Numbered from the stretch's first letter, positions 53,448 to 63,198 are shown. The stretch: 64,000 bases of DNA from Roseithermus sacchariphilus (GCA_003285105.1 CP030158.1:1774501-1838500), one strand, 5' to 3'. Made by a program: numbers and translations. The notes: a model not told the origin generated them from the sequence alone.

Positions 53448-53906
53448 ATGGCTGTAGCGAGCCAAGGCGCCAGAGTCGCCATACAGATCGTCCTTGCCAT
53501 CGTCATCGCCGGGCTGGCCTACTACCTCTACCTGTCCATCACCGAGCCCTACGAGGCCATCGAGCGGCAGCAGGAGCTGACCCGGCTGACGCGGGAACGC
53601 ATGACGCAGATCCGCACGGCGCAGGTCGAGTTCGAGAAACGCTATGATTACTTCACCAGCTCGCTCGATACGCTCGTCATCTTCATCAAAGACTCGCTCA
53701 CGGACCGCCAGCGGGACAGCCTCTTCGGCCCCGGCTTCATCCCCGACTCCCTGCCGTTCTCGCCCCGTACCGGCAAGCGGTTCTTGCTGAGCGTCAACGA
53801 CACCCTCTCGGTGGACGTATACCTGTTGCAGGACCCCGATTCGGACGATCAGATCGGGACGCTGACGGCGGACATCACGCAGGTCAACGCGGCGAGCTGG
53901 GAATAG
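53448..53906 (+). CDS. Membrane-anchored hypothetical protein
   Basis: 152 residues from ATG 53448: one N-terminal membrane helix (QIVLAIVIAGLAYYLYLSI), a coiled-coil stretch (YEAIERQQELTRLTRERMTQ) and a small soluble domain. It precedes the DUF3822-like and rsmD genes on the same strand. The family is conserved in Bacteroidota-type genomes with this order as far as I recall; the role is unknown. Confidence 0.65.
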   Translation: MAVASQGARVAIQIVLAIVIAGLAYYLYLSITEPYEAIERQQELTRLTRERMTQIRTAQVEFEKRYDYFTSSLDTLVIFIKDSLTDRQRDSLFGPGFIPDSLPFSPRTGKRFLLSVNDTLSVDVYLLQDPDSDDQIGTLTADITQVNAASWE

Positions 53907-53951
53907 ACGGCGTAGCGGCGGCGTAACCCGGGCCGAGGGGAGGAGGCCAGC

Positions 53952-54866
53952 ATGGAGGCGCACGTTCGGGCAGGCATCGAGGTGCAGGGCACGGTGCTGC
54001 GCTATGCCGAGGTGGAGCAATACGGCCCCCGCTACCGGCTGCTGCGCCTGGGCCGGTGCGACTTCGACTTCGACGTCGTCGGCGAGCTGGTGCAGGTCCC
54101 GGCCTCGCCCCACCGCCAGACGGTGGCCGAGGCGCTGGCCGACGTCTACGCCGGCACGGTGGCGACGAGCCTGCACGTGGCGCTGCACCCGCTGCACGCC
54201 ACGTCCTTCTTCAGCCCGATGCCGCGCAGCACGCCGGAGGACGACCGCCTGGCACGCCTGAAGGCGGAATCGGCCCTGTTGCTGGGGGATGAGACGGCAG
54301 CGTCCGTGCGCCTGACGGCCGACCCGGTCGGCCTGGAAACGCTGGAGGACGGCCGGCAGGTGGCGTGGGTGCATGGCCTGGCCGTACCTGTCCGGCTGCA
54401 CGAGCCGTTCGATCAGGTGCTGGCCGTGTCGCCCTTCCTGCAGTATCGCTTCCGGCTGAGCATGCAGGCGGCGGCGGCCGTCATGGGACGCCTCCACGCG
54501 CCGCCGCACAACGGCCGGGTCACGTACGCGCTCGCGCTGGGCTGGTACGAATCCCACGTGGAGTACGTGCTCACCCGGCAGGGCGACTGGTACTTCAGCC
54601 ACCACACCACCGTGGCCTCGCCCTCGGACGCGGCCTACTTCGCCCTGGCGCTGTGCCATCGCCTGGGTGTGACGCCGGCGGACGTGGACCGGCTCTACGT
54701 CTACGGTCAGCCGGTGGACCTGGCGGCGCTCCAGCCGCTGGAGATGATCTTCCGCACCTCGCCGGCCCGCCTGAACGCGCTCTACGCCGTCGACCTCGAT
54801 CCGGGCAGCCTGGACGCCGACTTCGATGCGGAAGCCTATGTGCCCTGCATCGGCGCGGCGCTGTAG
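53952..54866 (+). CDS. DUF3822-like, actin/Hsp70-fold protein
   Basis: 304 residues, no signal. The pattern of short strands and helices ('VLRYAEVEQYGPRYRLLRLG', 'TVAEALADVYAGTVATSLHVALHP', 'TYALALGWYESHVEYVLTRQG', 'VDRLYVYGQPVDLAALQPLE') suggests an ASKHA-type fold similar to DUF3822 of Bacteroidota. There, DUF3822 genes commonly sit just before rsmD and coaD, as here. Function is unknown; the assignment rests mostly on context. Confidence 0.45.
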   Translation: MEAHVRAGIEVQGTVLRYAEVEQYGPRYRLLRLGRCDFDFDVVGELVQVPASPHRQTVAEALADVYAGTVATSLHVALHPLHATSFFSPMPRSTPEDDRLARLKAESALLLGDETAASVRLTADPVGLETLEDGRQVAWVHGLAVPVRLHEPFDQVLAVSPFLQYRFRLSMQAAAAVMGRLHAPPHNGRVTYALALGWYESHVEYVLTRQGDWYFSHHTTVASPSDAAYFALALCHRLGVTPADVDRLYVYGQPVDLAALQPLEMIFRTSPARLNALYAVDLDPGSLDADFDAEAYVPCIGAAL

Positions 54867-54986
54867 CGGAGGGCTCTGGCGAGGCGGCGCTGGCCGGGAG
54901 GTCGCCTGCCTCGCCGGCGCGCAGATCTTTTTCCGCCGGGCGGGTATATTGCGGCCGTTCGTCGCTCCTTTCGATGGGGTCGTTCC

Positions 54987-55556
54987 ATGCGGATCATCGC
55001 CGGCCACCTTCGCCGCCAGCCCCTGAAAGCGCCTCGCGGCCACCTCACGCGGCCGACCTCGGACCGCACGCGGGAGTCGCTGTTCAACCTCGTCGCCAGC
55101 CGCCTCGCGTTGCAGGGGGCGGACGTGCTGGACCTGTTTGCGGGCACGGGAGCGCTCGGGCTGGAGGCCATCAGCCGGGGCGCGCTGGCGGCCACCTTCG
55201 TCGAGCGCAACGGGGCGGTGCTGAAATACACCCGCCGCAATGCGATCGACCTGGGCGTGGCCGAGGCCTGTGCCTTCGTGCGGGCCGATGCCGTGGCCTA
55301 CCTGGAGCGCTACAACGGCCCCCCTTTCGACCTCATCCTGGCCGATCCTCCGTACGACCTGGAGGGGCTGGCCCGGTTGCCGGACCTGGCTCTGCCTCAC
55401 CTCCGGCCGCATGGCCTGTTCGTCCTCGAACACGATACGCGCCACGACTTCGAGGACCATCCTGCCCTCGACACCAGCCGGGCCTACGGGCGGACGATCG
55501 TGTCGGTCTTCCGACCCGTGCCGCCTGCGGACGCCCCGACCGCCTCCACGCCATGA
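54987..55556 (+). CDS. rsmD: 16S rRNA (guanine966-N2)-methyltransferase
   Basis: 189 residues. 'MRIIAGHLRRQPLKAPRGH', 'TRPTSDRTRESLFNLV', SAM site 'VLDLFAGTGALGLEAISRGA' and catalytic DPPY ('DLILADPPYDLEG'). The stop overlaps the coaD start by four bases (55553-55556), so translation is coupled. A TATATTGC box lies 35 bases upstream. Confidence 0.95.
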   Translation: MRIIAGHLRRQPLKAPRGHLTRPTSDRTRESLFNLVASRLALQGADVLDLFAGTGALGLEAISRGALAATFVERNGAVLKYTRRNAIDLGVAEACAFVRADAVAYLERYNGPPFDLILADPPYDLEGLARLPDLALPHLRPHGLFVLEHDTRHDFEDHPALDTSRAYGRTIVSVFRPVPPADAPTASTP

Positions 55557-56035
55557 CCCGCCTCGCGCTGTATCCCGGTACGTTCGACCCGATCACCTAC
55601 GGTCATCTCGACATCCTGGAGCGGGCCCGGCACCTGTTCGACGCCGTAGAAGTGACCGTCGCCGTCAACGCGCGCAAGCAGACGCTCTTCACCATCGAGG
55701 AGCGGTGCGCCCTCGTCGAGGCGTCCGTGGCCCATCTCGACGGGGTGACGGTGGCGCCGTTCGAGGGGCTGCTGGTGGACCGTGCGCGGGCGCGGGGGGC
55801 CGTGGCGCTGGTGCGGGGGTTGCGGCAGGTCAGCGACTTCGACTACGAATTTCGCATGGCTTTCGCAAACCGCCGCCTTGCGCCTGAGATCGAGACCGTC
55901 TTCTTTATGACCTCCGAGGAGCACGCCTTCGTTGCCGCCTCCATCGTGCGGGAGATCCACCGCTGGGGGGGCGACGTAGCGCCCTTCGTGCCGCCGCCCG
56001 TCGTCGACGCGCTCCGGCAGCGGCGTCCGCAATGA
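55553..56035 (+). CDS. coaD: Phosphopantetheine adenylyltransferase
   Basis: 160 residues, normal length. The nucleotidyltransferase motif T/HxGH is in 'YPGTFDPITYGHLDILERA', with later 'ALVRGLRQVSDFDYEFRMA' and 'SSIVREIHRWGGDV'-type text (ASIVREIHRWGGDV). Fourth step of coenzyme A synthesis. Coupled to rsmD by start/stop overlap, the usual arrangement. Confidence 0.95.
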   Translation: MTRLALYPGTFDPITYGHLDILERARHLFDAVEVTVAVNARKQTLFTIEERCALVEASVAHLDGVTVAPFEGLLVDRARARGAVALVRGLRQVSDFDYEFRMAFANRRLAPEIETVFFMTSEEHAFVAASIVREIHRWGGDVAPFVPPPVVDALRQRRPQ

Positions 56036-56063
56036 GCGCCCCGCGCCGGCGGCCTTCCAGGCC

Positions 56064-56099
56064 CGATCCTCGATGCCCGATCCTCGATGCCCGATCCTG
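56064..56099 (+). repeat. 14-bp tandem repeat between coaD and aminotransferase gene
   Basis: CGATCCTCGATGCC at 56064-56077 and 56078-56091, with a partial third copy (CGATCCTG). Intergenic; no coding or structural role evident. Confidence 0.8.
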
Positions 56100-56122
56100 C
56101 CCACCCTGCATTCTTCCCCGTC

Positions 56123-57337
56123 ATGCCTGCTTCCGTTGCCGATCTGACCTTCAACCCTCGCGTAGCGGCCATGCAGCCGTCGGCGACCCTGGCGATGTCT
56201 GCCCGGGCCAAACAGCTCCGCCGCGAGGGGCATCCCGTGATTGCGTTGAGCGCGGGCGAGCCCGACTTCGACACGCCGGCTCCCATCGGGGAAGCGGCCA
56301 TCCGGGCCGTCCGCGAGGGCTTCACGCGCTACACCGAGAACATGGGCTGGCTGCCGCTGCGCGAAGCCATCAGCGCCAAGCTGAAGCGGGACAACGGGCT
56401 GGACTACCCGCCGGAGCAGATCCTCTGCTCGAACGGCGCCAAGCAGTCCGTCGCCCTGGCCATCCACGCCCTCTGCCGCCCGGGCGACGAGGTGCTGATC
56501 CCGGCGCCGTACTGGGTGAGCTATCCGGAGATGGTGCGCTTCGCCGGCGCCGAGCCGGTCGTCGTGCCGACGACGGTGGAGGATCAGTACCGCCTGCGTC
56601 CCGAGGCCCTGGCCGAGGCGATCACCGAGAAGACCCGCCTGCTCATCCTCTGCTCGCCCTCGAACCCGACCGGCTCGGTGTATCCGCGCCGGGAGCTGGA
56701 GGCCCTGGCCGAGGTGCTTCGCCGGCACGAGCAGGTGTTCGTGCTGTCCGACGAGATCTACGAGTACATCCTGTTCGAGGACGAGCACGTCGCCTTCGCG
56801 TCGTTGCCGGGCATGAAGGAGCGGACGATCACGGTCAACGGCTTCTCGAAAGGGTTTGCGATGACGGGCTGGCGGCTGGGTTATTTCGCGGCGGAGGCGC
56901 CCATCGTGAAGGCGGCCGCCAAGATCCAGAGCCAGCTGACGTCGGCGCCGAGCAGCATCACGCAGAAGGCCGGGCTGGCGGCGCTGGAGATGGGGCTGGA
57001 GCCCGTGCGGGCGATGGTCGAGGCGTTCCGAGAGCGGCGGGACTACGTGCTGGGCCGGCTGCGTGCCATCGACGGCATCGCGTGCCCGGAGCCGGGCGGG
57101 GCGTTCTACCTGTTCCCGCAGGTGTCCGCCTACTTCGGCACGCGCTCTCCGAGCGGCCGCTCGATCACCCACAGCGACGACCTGTGCTTCTATCTGCTGG
57201 AGGAGCATCACGTGGCGCTCGTGCCCGGCGCGGCCTTCGGCGGGCCGGACGGCCTGCGGATCTCCTACGCGGCGTCCATGGAGGACCTCGAGGAAGCCAT
57301 GAACCGCATCGAGCGGGGCCTGGCCGCGTTGCGGTAG
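56123..57337 (+). CDS. Aspartate-type PLP-dependent aminotransferase
   Basis: 404 residues, class I/II aminotransferase. 'ALSAGEPDFDTP', 'ENMGWLPLREAIS', 'LILCSPSNPTGSVYP', 'SDEIYEYILFED', PLP lysine in NGFSKGFAMTGWRLGY, arginine in PDGLRISYAAS. Closest to the bacterial AspC/AspB type making aspartate or prephenate-derived amino acids. Start ATG 56123; ATG 56087 gives a longer, unlikely leader. Confidence 0.92.
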   Translation: MPASVADLTFNPRVAAMQPSATLAMSARAKQLRREGHPVIALSAGEPDFDTPAPIGEAAIRAVREGFTRYTENMGWLPLREAISAKLKRDNGLDYPPEQILCSNGAKQSVALAIHALCRPGDEVLIPAPYWVSYPEMVRFAGAEPVVVPTTVEDQYRLRPEALAEAITEKTRLLILCSPSNPTGSVYPRRELEALAEVLRRHEQVFVLSDEIYEYILFEDEHVAFASLPGMKERTITVNGFSKGFAMTGWRLGYFAAEAPIVKAAAKIQSQLTSAPSSITQKAGLAALEMGLEPVRAMVEAFRERRDYVLGRLRAIDGIACPEPGGAFYLFPQVSAYFGTRSPSGRSITHSDDLCFYLLEEHHVALVPGAAFGGPDGLRISYAASMEDLEEAMNRIERGLAALR

Positions 57338-57363
57338 CAGGCCGGTATCGGCCGGGGCGGGCC

Positions 57364-57834
57364 TCAGCCGTCTGGCAGGAGCACGCCCTCCAGCACCTGC
57401 TGGATCTCGCGGTGGAACGGAGCCAGCACCTCCGGGGGGCGGCCGTACTCGAAGGTCGTCCGGTACGGGCCGCGCGGGCCCTCGACCTCGATCCACTCCG
57501 CACCGCCGTCGGCACAGTCCGGGCAGCCATAGACGGCCTCGGGGCGCTGCCGGAGGAAGCGCTCGGCGTGTGCCCGGAGCCGCGGCCAGGCCGCCGGGTC
57601 CATGGGCCACACGGTCGTCTGCGTCGGATGGGTGGCGGCAGGCCGCCCCGTGCGCACGCGGGTGATGGACGTGGCCGTCAGGCGGTACTCGGTGTGGCAG
57701 TAGCCGACGCAGAAGCCGAACGACGCGCCGTAGCCGATGACGAGCACGTCGGACGAGGCCTCGTCGGCGTCCGGCAGGGGAAAGACCTGGCAGCCGGCCA
57801 GCAGCAGGAACAGCGCAGCAAGGAGCAGGCGCAT
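57364..57834 (-). CDS. Hypothetical lipoprotein
   Basis: 156 residues from ATG 57834 (ATG 57843 also possible). Lipobox in LLLAALFLLLAGC. The mature part has 'GYGASFGFCVGYCHTEYRLT', with paired cysteines, and 'YGCPDCADGGAEW'. This cysteine arrangement could bind metal or form disulfides. No known family recognised. Convergent with the aminotransferase gene. Confidence 0.7.
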   Translation of the reverse strand: MRLLLAALFLLLAGCQVFPLPDADEASSDVLVIGYGASFGFCVGYCHTEYRLTATSITRVRTGRPAATHPTQTTVWPMDPAAWPRLRAHAERFLRQRPEAVYGCPDCADGGAEWIEVEGPRGPYRTTFEYGRPPEVLAPFHREIQQVLEGVLLPDG

Positions 57835-58055
57835 GGGGGGCATGGCGATGGGGGCAGGAGGGGCGTAACGGGTTGGACGCATCGGGCCGCCGAAATATTC
57901 CCGCCTCCGACGCGCTTCACCACCCCCGGCGCGCTTCAAGGAACCTTGTGAAAACCGTGCGGACCTGAAACGCGAGGCGCGGGCAGGCGTCAACGGGGAC
58001 GGCCCGCCCGTGGCCCGTCGCTCTGCCCCTCTCATCGCACTCCCCGGCGTCATTC

Positions 58056-59303
58056 GTGGAGCCTCCCTACTCCTGGACCCGTTCGTATGAGCCTGCATTC
58101 TCCCGGGCGGTCCCCGTCCATGCCCCGCGTGACCGGTACTGGCTGCACGCGCTGCTGTTCGTAGCGACGCTCGGGACGACGATCGCCGCCGGGGGGTGGC
58201 TGGCGGGACGGACCTTGCTCTACGGCGGCGACAGCTACGACGCCTGGATCCACAGCCCCTACTTCTGGCTCGACGGGCTGCGGTACGCGCTCTCGCTGCT
58301 GGGCTTCCTGACGGTCCACGAATTCGGCCACTATTTCGCGGCGCGGTACCACCGGATCAACACGTCGCTGCCGTACTACATCCCGTTCCCGCCGCCGGGG
58401 CCGTGGCTGCCGGTGTTCAGCATCGGCACGTTCGGCGCGGTGATCCGCATCCGCGAGCCAATCCCCGGCACCCGCCGGCTGTTCGACGTCGGGGCGGCCG
58501 GGCCGCTGGCGGGGTTCGTCGTGGCCCTGGCGGTGCTCCTGGTGGCCCTGGCTACCCTGCCGCCGCCGACGTACCTGCTCGACCTGGACGGGCACGAGGC
58601 CCTCAAGGCGTACATCCAGCAGTACGAGCGCTTCCCGCCCGAGCTGTTGCCGCGGCCCGAAGGGCTGGAGGGCCTGACGATCGTGGTGGGGCAGACGCCG
58701 CTTTTCTGGCTGCTCTCGCAGTTCTTCTCGGACGTCCCGCCGATGTATGAGATCTACCACTACCCGATGCTCTTCGCCGGGTGGCTGGGGTTGTTCTTCA
58801 CGGCGCTGAACCTGCTTCCGGTCGGGCAGCTCGACGGCGGGCACATCCTCTACGCGCTCGTCGGCCCGCGATGGCACCGGCGGCTGGCGCGGGGGTTCGT
58901 GACGCTGCTGCTGGCCTCGGCCTCCATCGGCTTTGCCGAGGAGATGCCCGCCGCTCTGGCCGCGTGGCACCCGCTGGCGGAGCACGCCGCCTGGCTGCTG
59001 CTGGCCGTGGTGCTGTTTTTCTTCCTGAACCGGGTCTACCAGCGCGAGCTGCGCATCATCGGGCCGCTGCTGATCGGCATCGTCGCCCTCGCGTCGGTCT
59101 CGACGCAGGTGGGCGAGCCGTTGCAGCAGTTCGGCTATACCGGATGGTTCCTCTGGTGCCTGCTCATCGTCTGGCTGATCAAGGTGGATCACCCGCCCGT
59201 GCTGCGCCCCGAACCGCTCACTCCCGGCCGGAAAGCCCTGGGCATCCTCAGCATCCTCATCTTCCTGCTCTGCTTCAGCCTGAAACCGCTGTACCTGGTG
59301 TGA
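58056..59303 (+). CDS. Site-2 protease-family (M50) membrane metalloprotease
   Basis: 415 residues starting at GTG 58056. About seven membrane helices. Zinc site HEFGHYF in 'GFLTVHEFGHYFAARYH' and the third ligand in 'NLLPVGQLDGGH'. No PDZ domain is seen. M50 enzymes cut transmembrane segments, often anti-sigma factors. It is not paired with a sigma or anti-sigma gene here, so the substrate is open. Confidence 0.9.
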   Translation: MEPPYSWTRSYEPAFSRAVPVHAPRDRYWLHALLFVATLGTTIAAGGWLAGRTLLYGGDSYDAWIHSPYFWLDGLRYALSLLGFLTVHEFGHYFAARYHRINTSLPYYIPFPPPGPWLPVFSIGTFGAVIRIREPIPGTRRLFDVGAAGPLAGFVVALAVLLVALATLPPPTYLLDLDGHEALKAYIQQYERFPPELLPRPEGLEGLTIVVGQTPLFWLLSQFFSDVPPMYEIYHYPMLFAGWLGLFFTALNLLPVGQLDGGHILYALVGPRWHRRLARGFVTLLLASASIGFAEEMPAALAAWHPLAEHAAWLLLAVVLFFFLNRVYQRELRIIGPLLIGIVALASVSTQVGEPLQQFGYTGWFLWCLLIVWLIKVDHPPVLRPEPLTPGRKALGILSILIFLLCFSLKPLYLV

Positions 59304-59528
59304 GGAAGGACGACGAGGGGGCGGGGACACGCGCGACCTGCGGCTCGCGGCTCGCTCTTCGACCTGCGTATGCTCCGGGGCTTTCCGTTGCCACCTGTTT
59401 TTTGGCCGGCGGCTTGCTATCTTGGGCCTCGCTGCTCCGGCAGGGCCGGCCGTTTTCTCAGACACGCACCGTATGATCGCGATTCGCTACTGATCGTTTG
59501 ATTCCTTCCCAGGCCTGGTAGCAATCCG

Positions 59529-60341
59529 TTGGCTCTTCTTTCCTCTCGCGTGTGTGCAGGCGGGTGCGGCGGCATCCGGAGGTTCGGCCTTCGATGGCTG
59601 ATGCTGCTGGCGGTGATCGCCGGGTGTGATACCGCCCCCGGCCCGGAGCCGCTGGATCGGCGCCCGCCCGTGCTGTCTGACTTCGCGTATGCCCCCCGTG
59701 AGGTGGACCTGGGTACGCTGCCGCCGGAGCAGATCGTCGGCGGCGAGGTGCAGGTGCCCATCACCTTCAGCGTGGTGGCGCAGGACCCGGACGGCCCGGT
59801 GGCCGAGGTGACGTACCTCATCAAGGCGCCGCTCGAAGTGGACCGGGCCCTGGAGGTCGGCACGATGACGGCCGTGGGCGAGGGGCGCTACGAGGCCACG
59901 ACCACGCTCCGCGTGCCCGTCGGTGAGATCGGCGACTACGCGCTGATCGTCTACGCCGTGGATGCCGATGCGCGGCTCAGCAACCAGGTACGGGGTACGG
60001 TGTCGCTCTTCTCCTCCGGCGAAGCCCCGGTCATCGAGGGCGTCGAGGCCATCCCCGACACGCTCCGGCCTCCGGGTGAGCTGGTGCTGATCGCGACGGT
60101 GTCCGACCCGGACGGCCTGGAGAACATCGCGCAGGTCGTCGGCCGGGCGCCGGCCGGGTTCGTCTTCCAGATGTTCGACGACGGCCAGAGCCAGGGCGAT
60201 GCCGCCGCCGGCGACGGCCGCTTCACGGCGCGCTTCGACGTGCCCTCGGCCACGCCCGGCGTGCAGACCTTTTCCTTCCAGGCCACCGACCGCAGCGGCC
60301 TCAAGAGTGCGGTCGTGACGAAAGACGTGGTCATCGAGTAG
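59529..60341 (+). CDS. Lipoprotein with Ig-like domains
   Basis: 270 residues; the likely start is a TTG at 59529, since the first in-frame ATG is too close to the lipobox (LLAVIAGC). The mature part holds two beta-sandwich repeats: 'DPDGPVAEVTYLIKAP' and 'DPDGLENIAQVVGRAP', each followed by 'GDGRFTARF' or 'GEGRYEATT' type strands. The residues 'D-DG' suggest calcium binding as in cadherin/Ig repeats. Directly followed by the propeller gene (zero gap), so an operon is certain. Confidence 0.75.
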   Translation: MALLSSRVCAGGCGGIRRFGLRWLMLLAVIAGCDTAPGPEPLDRRPPVLSDFAYAPREVDLGTLPPEQIVGGEVQVPITFSVVAQDPDGPVAEVTYLIKAPLEVDRALEVGTMTAVGEGRYEATTTLRVPVGEIGDYALIVYAVDADARLSNQVRGTVSLFSSGEAPVIEGVEAIPDTLRPPGELVLIATVSDPDGLENIAQVVGRAPAGFVFQMFDDGQSQGDAAAGDGRFTARFDVPSATPGVQTFSFQATDRSGLKSAVVTKDVVIE

Positions 60342-61982
60342 ATGCTCCCGGTGTCCCCCATGTGTTCTGCTGGTATCGATTCGGTGTATCGAGGCGGCGC
60401 GGTCCGCCGGCGGGGAGGGCGGTGCCTCCTGCTGGGCTGGCTGCTGGCCCTCGTCCCGGTCGCCGCCGTGGCCCAGCCGGGGCCGCTGACCCCCGCGCGC
60501 GTGGCCGAGCTGCTGCCGGCGCCCGGCATCCTGCGCAACAGCGTGACCAACCTCCACGCCGAGGGCGACTCGCTCTGGGTCGGGCCGTTTCTGAACCTGA
60601 CGACGGACGAAGGGGCCACCTGGCAGCAGGCCGATGCCGACTCGCTCTTCGGCTCCCGCAATCGCGTCTTCTCGATCGACGTCGAGGGGCCGGTCGTCTG
60701 GGTGGGCCTCGGCTTCAGCACGGCCGACGGGGTGCAGGCCGCCGGCGGCTTCCTCGTCTCCACCGACGGCGGCCGCACCTTCGCCTATCGCTTTCCCCAG
60801 CTCGACGCACCCGACGACGACCGGGTGACCTACGGCGTCTCTACGCTGGAGGCGCTGCCGGTGATCGTGCCCGAGCAGAGCCCCCCCTTCGACATCGACT
60901 ACGACCCGGTGCGGGACGAGGTCTGGGTCGCCGGCTGGGCCAGCGGCATCCGGCGCTCGGACGACGGCGGGGCGAGCTGGACGCGCGTCGTCCTGCCCCC
61001 GGACGACCTCGACGCCATCGCGCCCGATCAGCCCTACGACTTCGTGCTCGAACCCGAACGCGGCACCGCCGGCAACCGCAACCACATGGGCTTCAGCGTC
61101 CTCGTGGACGAGACGGGGACGGTCTGGGCCGGCACCGTCCAGGGCGTCAACCGCTCGACGCCGGCGGACCTCGACCCGGAGACGGGCGAGCGGGCCTGGC
61201 AGCGCTTCAGCTTCGACGGCACCCCGTTCTCGCTGACGGGCAACTGGGTCACGTCCATCGAAGAACAACCCCTCCCCGGCCGTAACCCCGTCTGGATGGC
61301 CACCTGGGACGCCAGCGAGGTCCAGGGCGAACGCCAGCGCTTCGGGGTGACCGTCACGCGCGACGGCGGCGCCACGTTCGAGCAGGCGCTCGTCGGGGAG
61401 CGGATCTATGACTTCGCCTTCCGCGGGGAGACGGTCTACGCCGCCGGCGAGGGCGGGCTGTTCGTCTCCGACGACGGCGGCCGCACCTGGTACACCGTGC
61501 GCGATTTCTACGACCCCGCACAGCCGGACCGCCGCATGCGGCCGGGCGTCGAGGTGTTCTCCGTGGCGACGACGCCCGGCGCGCTGTGGGTGGGCACCGC
61601 GGACGGCCTGGCCCGCAGCACCGACGGCGGCCTGACGTGGCGCATCTTCCGCGCCGAGGTGCCCGTCGACCCGGATACGCCGTCCGACGCCATCCCGCGC
61701 GTCGATACCTACGCCTACCCGAATCCCTTCTCGCCCGTCGCCCACCAGTGGGTGCGGCTGCGGTACAAACTCGACCGCGAGGCGTCCGTCGAGATCCGCC
61801 TGTTCGACTTCGGGATGAACCTCGTCCGCACCCTTGTCGACGAGCGGCAGCCGCCCGGCGAGCGGGAGGTGGTCTGGGACGGGACGGACGACGGCGGCCT
61901 GCGCGTGGCCAACGGGCCGTATTTCTACACCGTGGACGTCGGCGGTGAGACGCTGCGGGGCAAGATTCTGGTGATCGAATGA
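60342..61982 (+). CDS. Secreted propeller protein with C-terminal sorting domain
   Basis: 546 residues with signal peptide LLLGWLLALVPVAAVAQ. Repeated Asp-box blades (STDGGRTF, SDDGGASWTR, TRDGGATFE, SDDGGRTWYT, STDGGLTWRI) form a sialidase/BNR-type propeller. The last about 80 residues are a sorting/FlgD-like domain: AYPNPFSPVAHQ, RLFDFGMNLVRTLVDE, WDGTDDGGLRVANGPYFYTV. A surface-located sensor or binding protein is likely. Overlaps in operon with the lipoprotein and the PorV-like gene. Confidence 0.85.
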   Translation: MLPVSPMCSAGIDSVYRGGAVRRRGGRCLLLGWLLALVPVAAVAQPGPLTPARVAELLPAPGILRNSVTNLHAEGDSLWVGPFLNLTTDEGATWQQADADSLFGSRNRVFSIDVEGPVVWVGLGFSTADGVQAAGGFLVSTDGGRTFAYRFPQLDAPDDDRVTYGVSTLEALPVIVPEQSPPFDIDYDPVRDEVWVAGWASGIRRSDDGGASWTRVVLPPDDLDAIAPDQPYDFVLEPERGTAGNRNHMGFSVLVDETGTVWAGTVQGVNRSTPADLDPETGERAWQRFSFDGTPFSLTGNWVTSIEEQPLPGRNPVWMATWDASEVQGERQRFGVTVTRDGGATFEQALVGERIYDFAFRGETVYAAGEGGLFVSDDGGRTWYTVRDFYDPAQPDRRMRPGVEVFSVATTPGALWVGTADGLARSTDGGLTWRIFRAEVPVDPDTPSDAIPRVDTYAYPNPFSPVAHQWVRLRYKLDREASVEIRLFDFGMNLVRTLVDERQPPGEREVVWDGTDDGGLRVANGPYFYTVDVGGETLRGKILVIE

Positions 61983-62098
61983 CGCATCTCGATACGGTCG
62001 GAGGACGATCTGCGAAGGGGGGCCGGTGTCAGGTGGGCGCGGCCGGCCTTCGCCCTTCCGCCGTTGCTCTGCGATCCTCATCCCACGTCAGTCATCGA

Positions 62099-63121
62099 AT
62101 GAAGCGATATGTCCTTGGCTTCCTGCTGCTTGCCGTGCTCGGCACGGCCGAGGTGCAGGCCCAGGCGGCCGGTATGTTCTCGCGCCTGGGCTTCGGCGCG
62201 CGCGGGATCGCGATGAGCAACGCGCTGGTGGCCGATGCCTTCGGGGATGCGAGTCCGTACTACAACCCCGCCCTGGCGCCGTTCACGAGCCGGCAGCACC
62301 TGGAGGCCAGCGCCGCCTTCCTGTCGTTCGACCGCGAGCTGCAGTTCCTGCAATTCGCCGCGCCGCTGCGCCCCCGGGCCGGCATCGCCGCCGGGCTCAT
62401 CCACGCCGGCGTCGGGGACATCGACGGGCGGGACCTGAGCGGGTATCACACGGATACGTATTCCACCGACGAGTTCGCCTTCTTCCTCGCCTTTGGCACA
62501 CGGATCGGCCCGCGGGCGTCGGTGGGGGTCGGCCTGCAACTGTTTCGCTCCGACTACGTCGCGTTGCTCGACCCGGCGATGACCATCGGCATCGACCTGG
62601 GGCTGACGGTGCGTCTGACGGAGGCATTGCGCTTGGGGCTGGCCGTGGACGATCTGCTGGCGCGCTACACCTGGGATACGTCGGCCCTCTACGACGACAG
62701 CGGCACGTCGGCCACGGATGCCTTTCCGGTGCGGCTGCGCATCGGCGGGGCTTACCGGCTGATGGAGGGCCGGGCTCAGATCGTGGCGGAGTACGAGTCC
62801 CGCGTCCGGACGGCGGAGCTCCGCACGGTGCGCATCGACCTGATCGGCGGCCTGCCGCGGCCGGTGGCGCAGACGCAGGATCTCCGCCTGCACGATGCTC
62901 GTTTGCGCCTGGGCGCCGAGGTGCGCCTGGCCGAGCCGTTCGCCCTGCGCGCCGGCATCGACCGCATCGGCGACGGCGCGGTGGACGCTGCGATGCCGTC
63001 GGCCGGCTTCATGGTGGAGCAGGCCGTCGGGCGGCTTCTGGCCCGCGCCGAGTACACCGTCGTGCGCCAGCCCTACGGCACCGGCGCCATGCACCTGCTG
63101 GCGCTGCGGCTGTTCCTGTGA
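62099..63121 (+). CDS. PorV/PorQ-like outer-membrane protein
   Basis: 340 residues; ATG 62099; signal YVLGFLLLAVLGTAEVQAQ. The mature start 'SRLGFGARGIAMSNALVADAFGDASPYYNPAL' is the signature of the PorV/UPF0164 family, long beta barrels related to FadL; strands run to a C-terminal 'LLALRLFL'. PorV proteins shuttle type IX cargo across the outer membrane. Neighbouring sorting-domain genes support this. Confidence 0.82.
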   Translation: MKRYVLGFLLLAVLGTAEVQAQAAGMFSRLGFGARGIAMSNALVADAFGDASPYYNPALAPFTSRQHLEASAAFLSFDRELQFLQFAAPLRPRAGIAAGLIHAGVGDIDGRDLSGYHTDTYSTDEFAFFLAFGTRIGPRASVGVGLQLFRSDYVALLDPAMTIGIDLGLTVRLTEALRLGLAVDDLLARYTWDTSALYDDSGTSATDAFPVRLRIGGAYRLMEGRAQIVAEYESRVRTAELRTVRIDLIGGLPRPVAQTQDLRLHDARLRLGAEVRLAEPFALRAGIDRIGDGAVDAAMPSAGFMVEQAVGRLLARAEYTVVRQPYGTGAMHLLALRLFL

Positions 63122-63198
63122 GGCACGAGGGGCGCGCGAGCCCCCGTATCCCGCCTCCCGGCGGGCCGCCTTCGGCCCTCGCTCTCCTTCGTCTTCCC

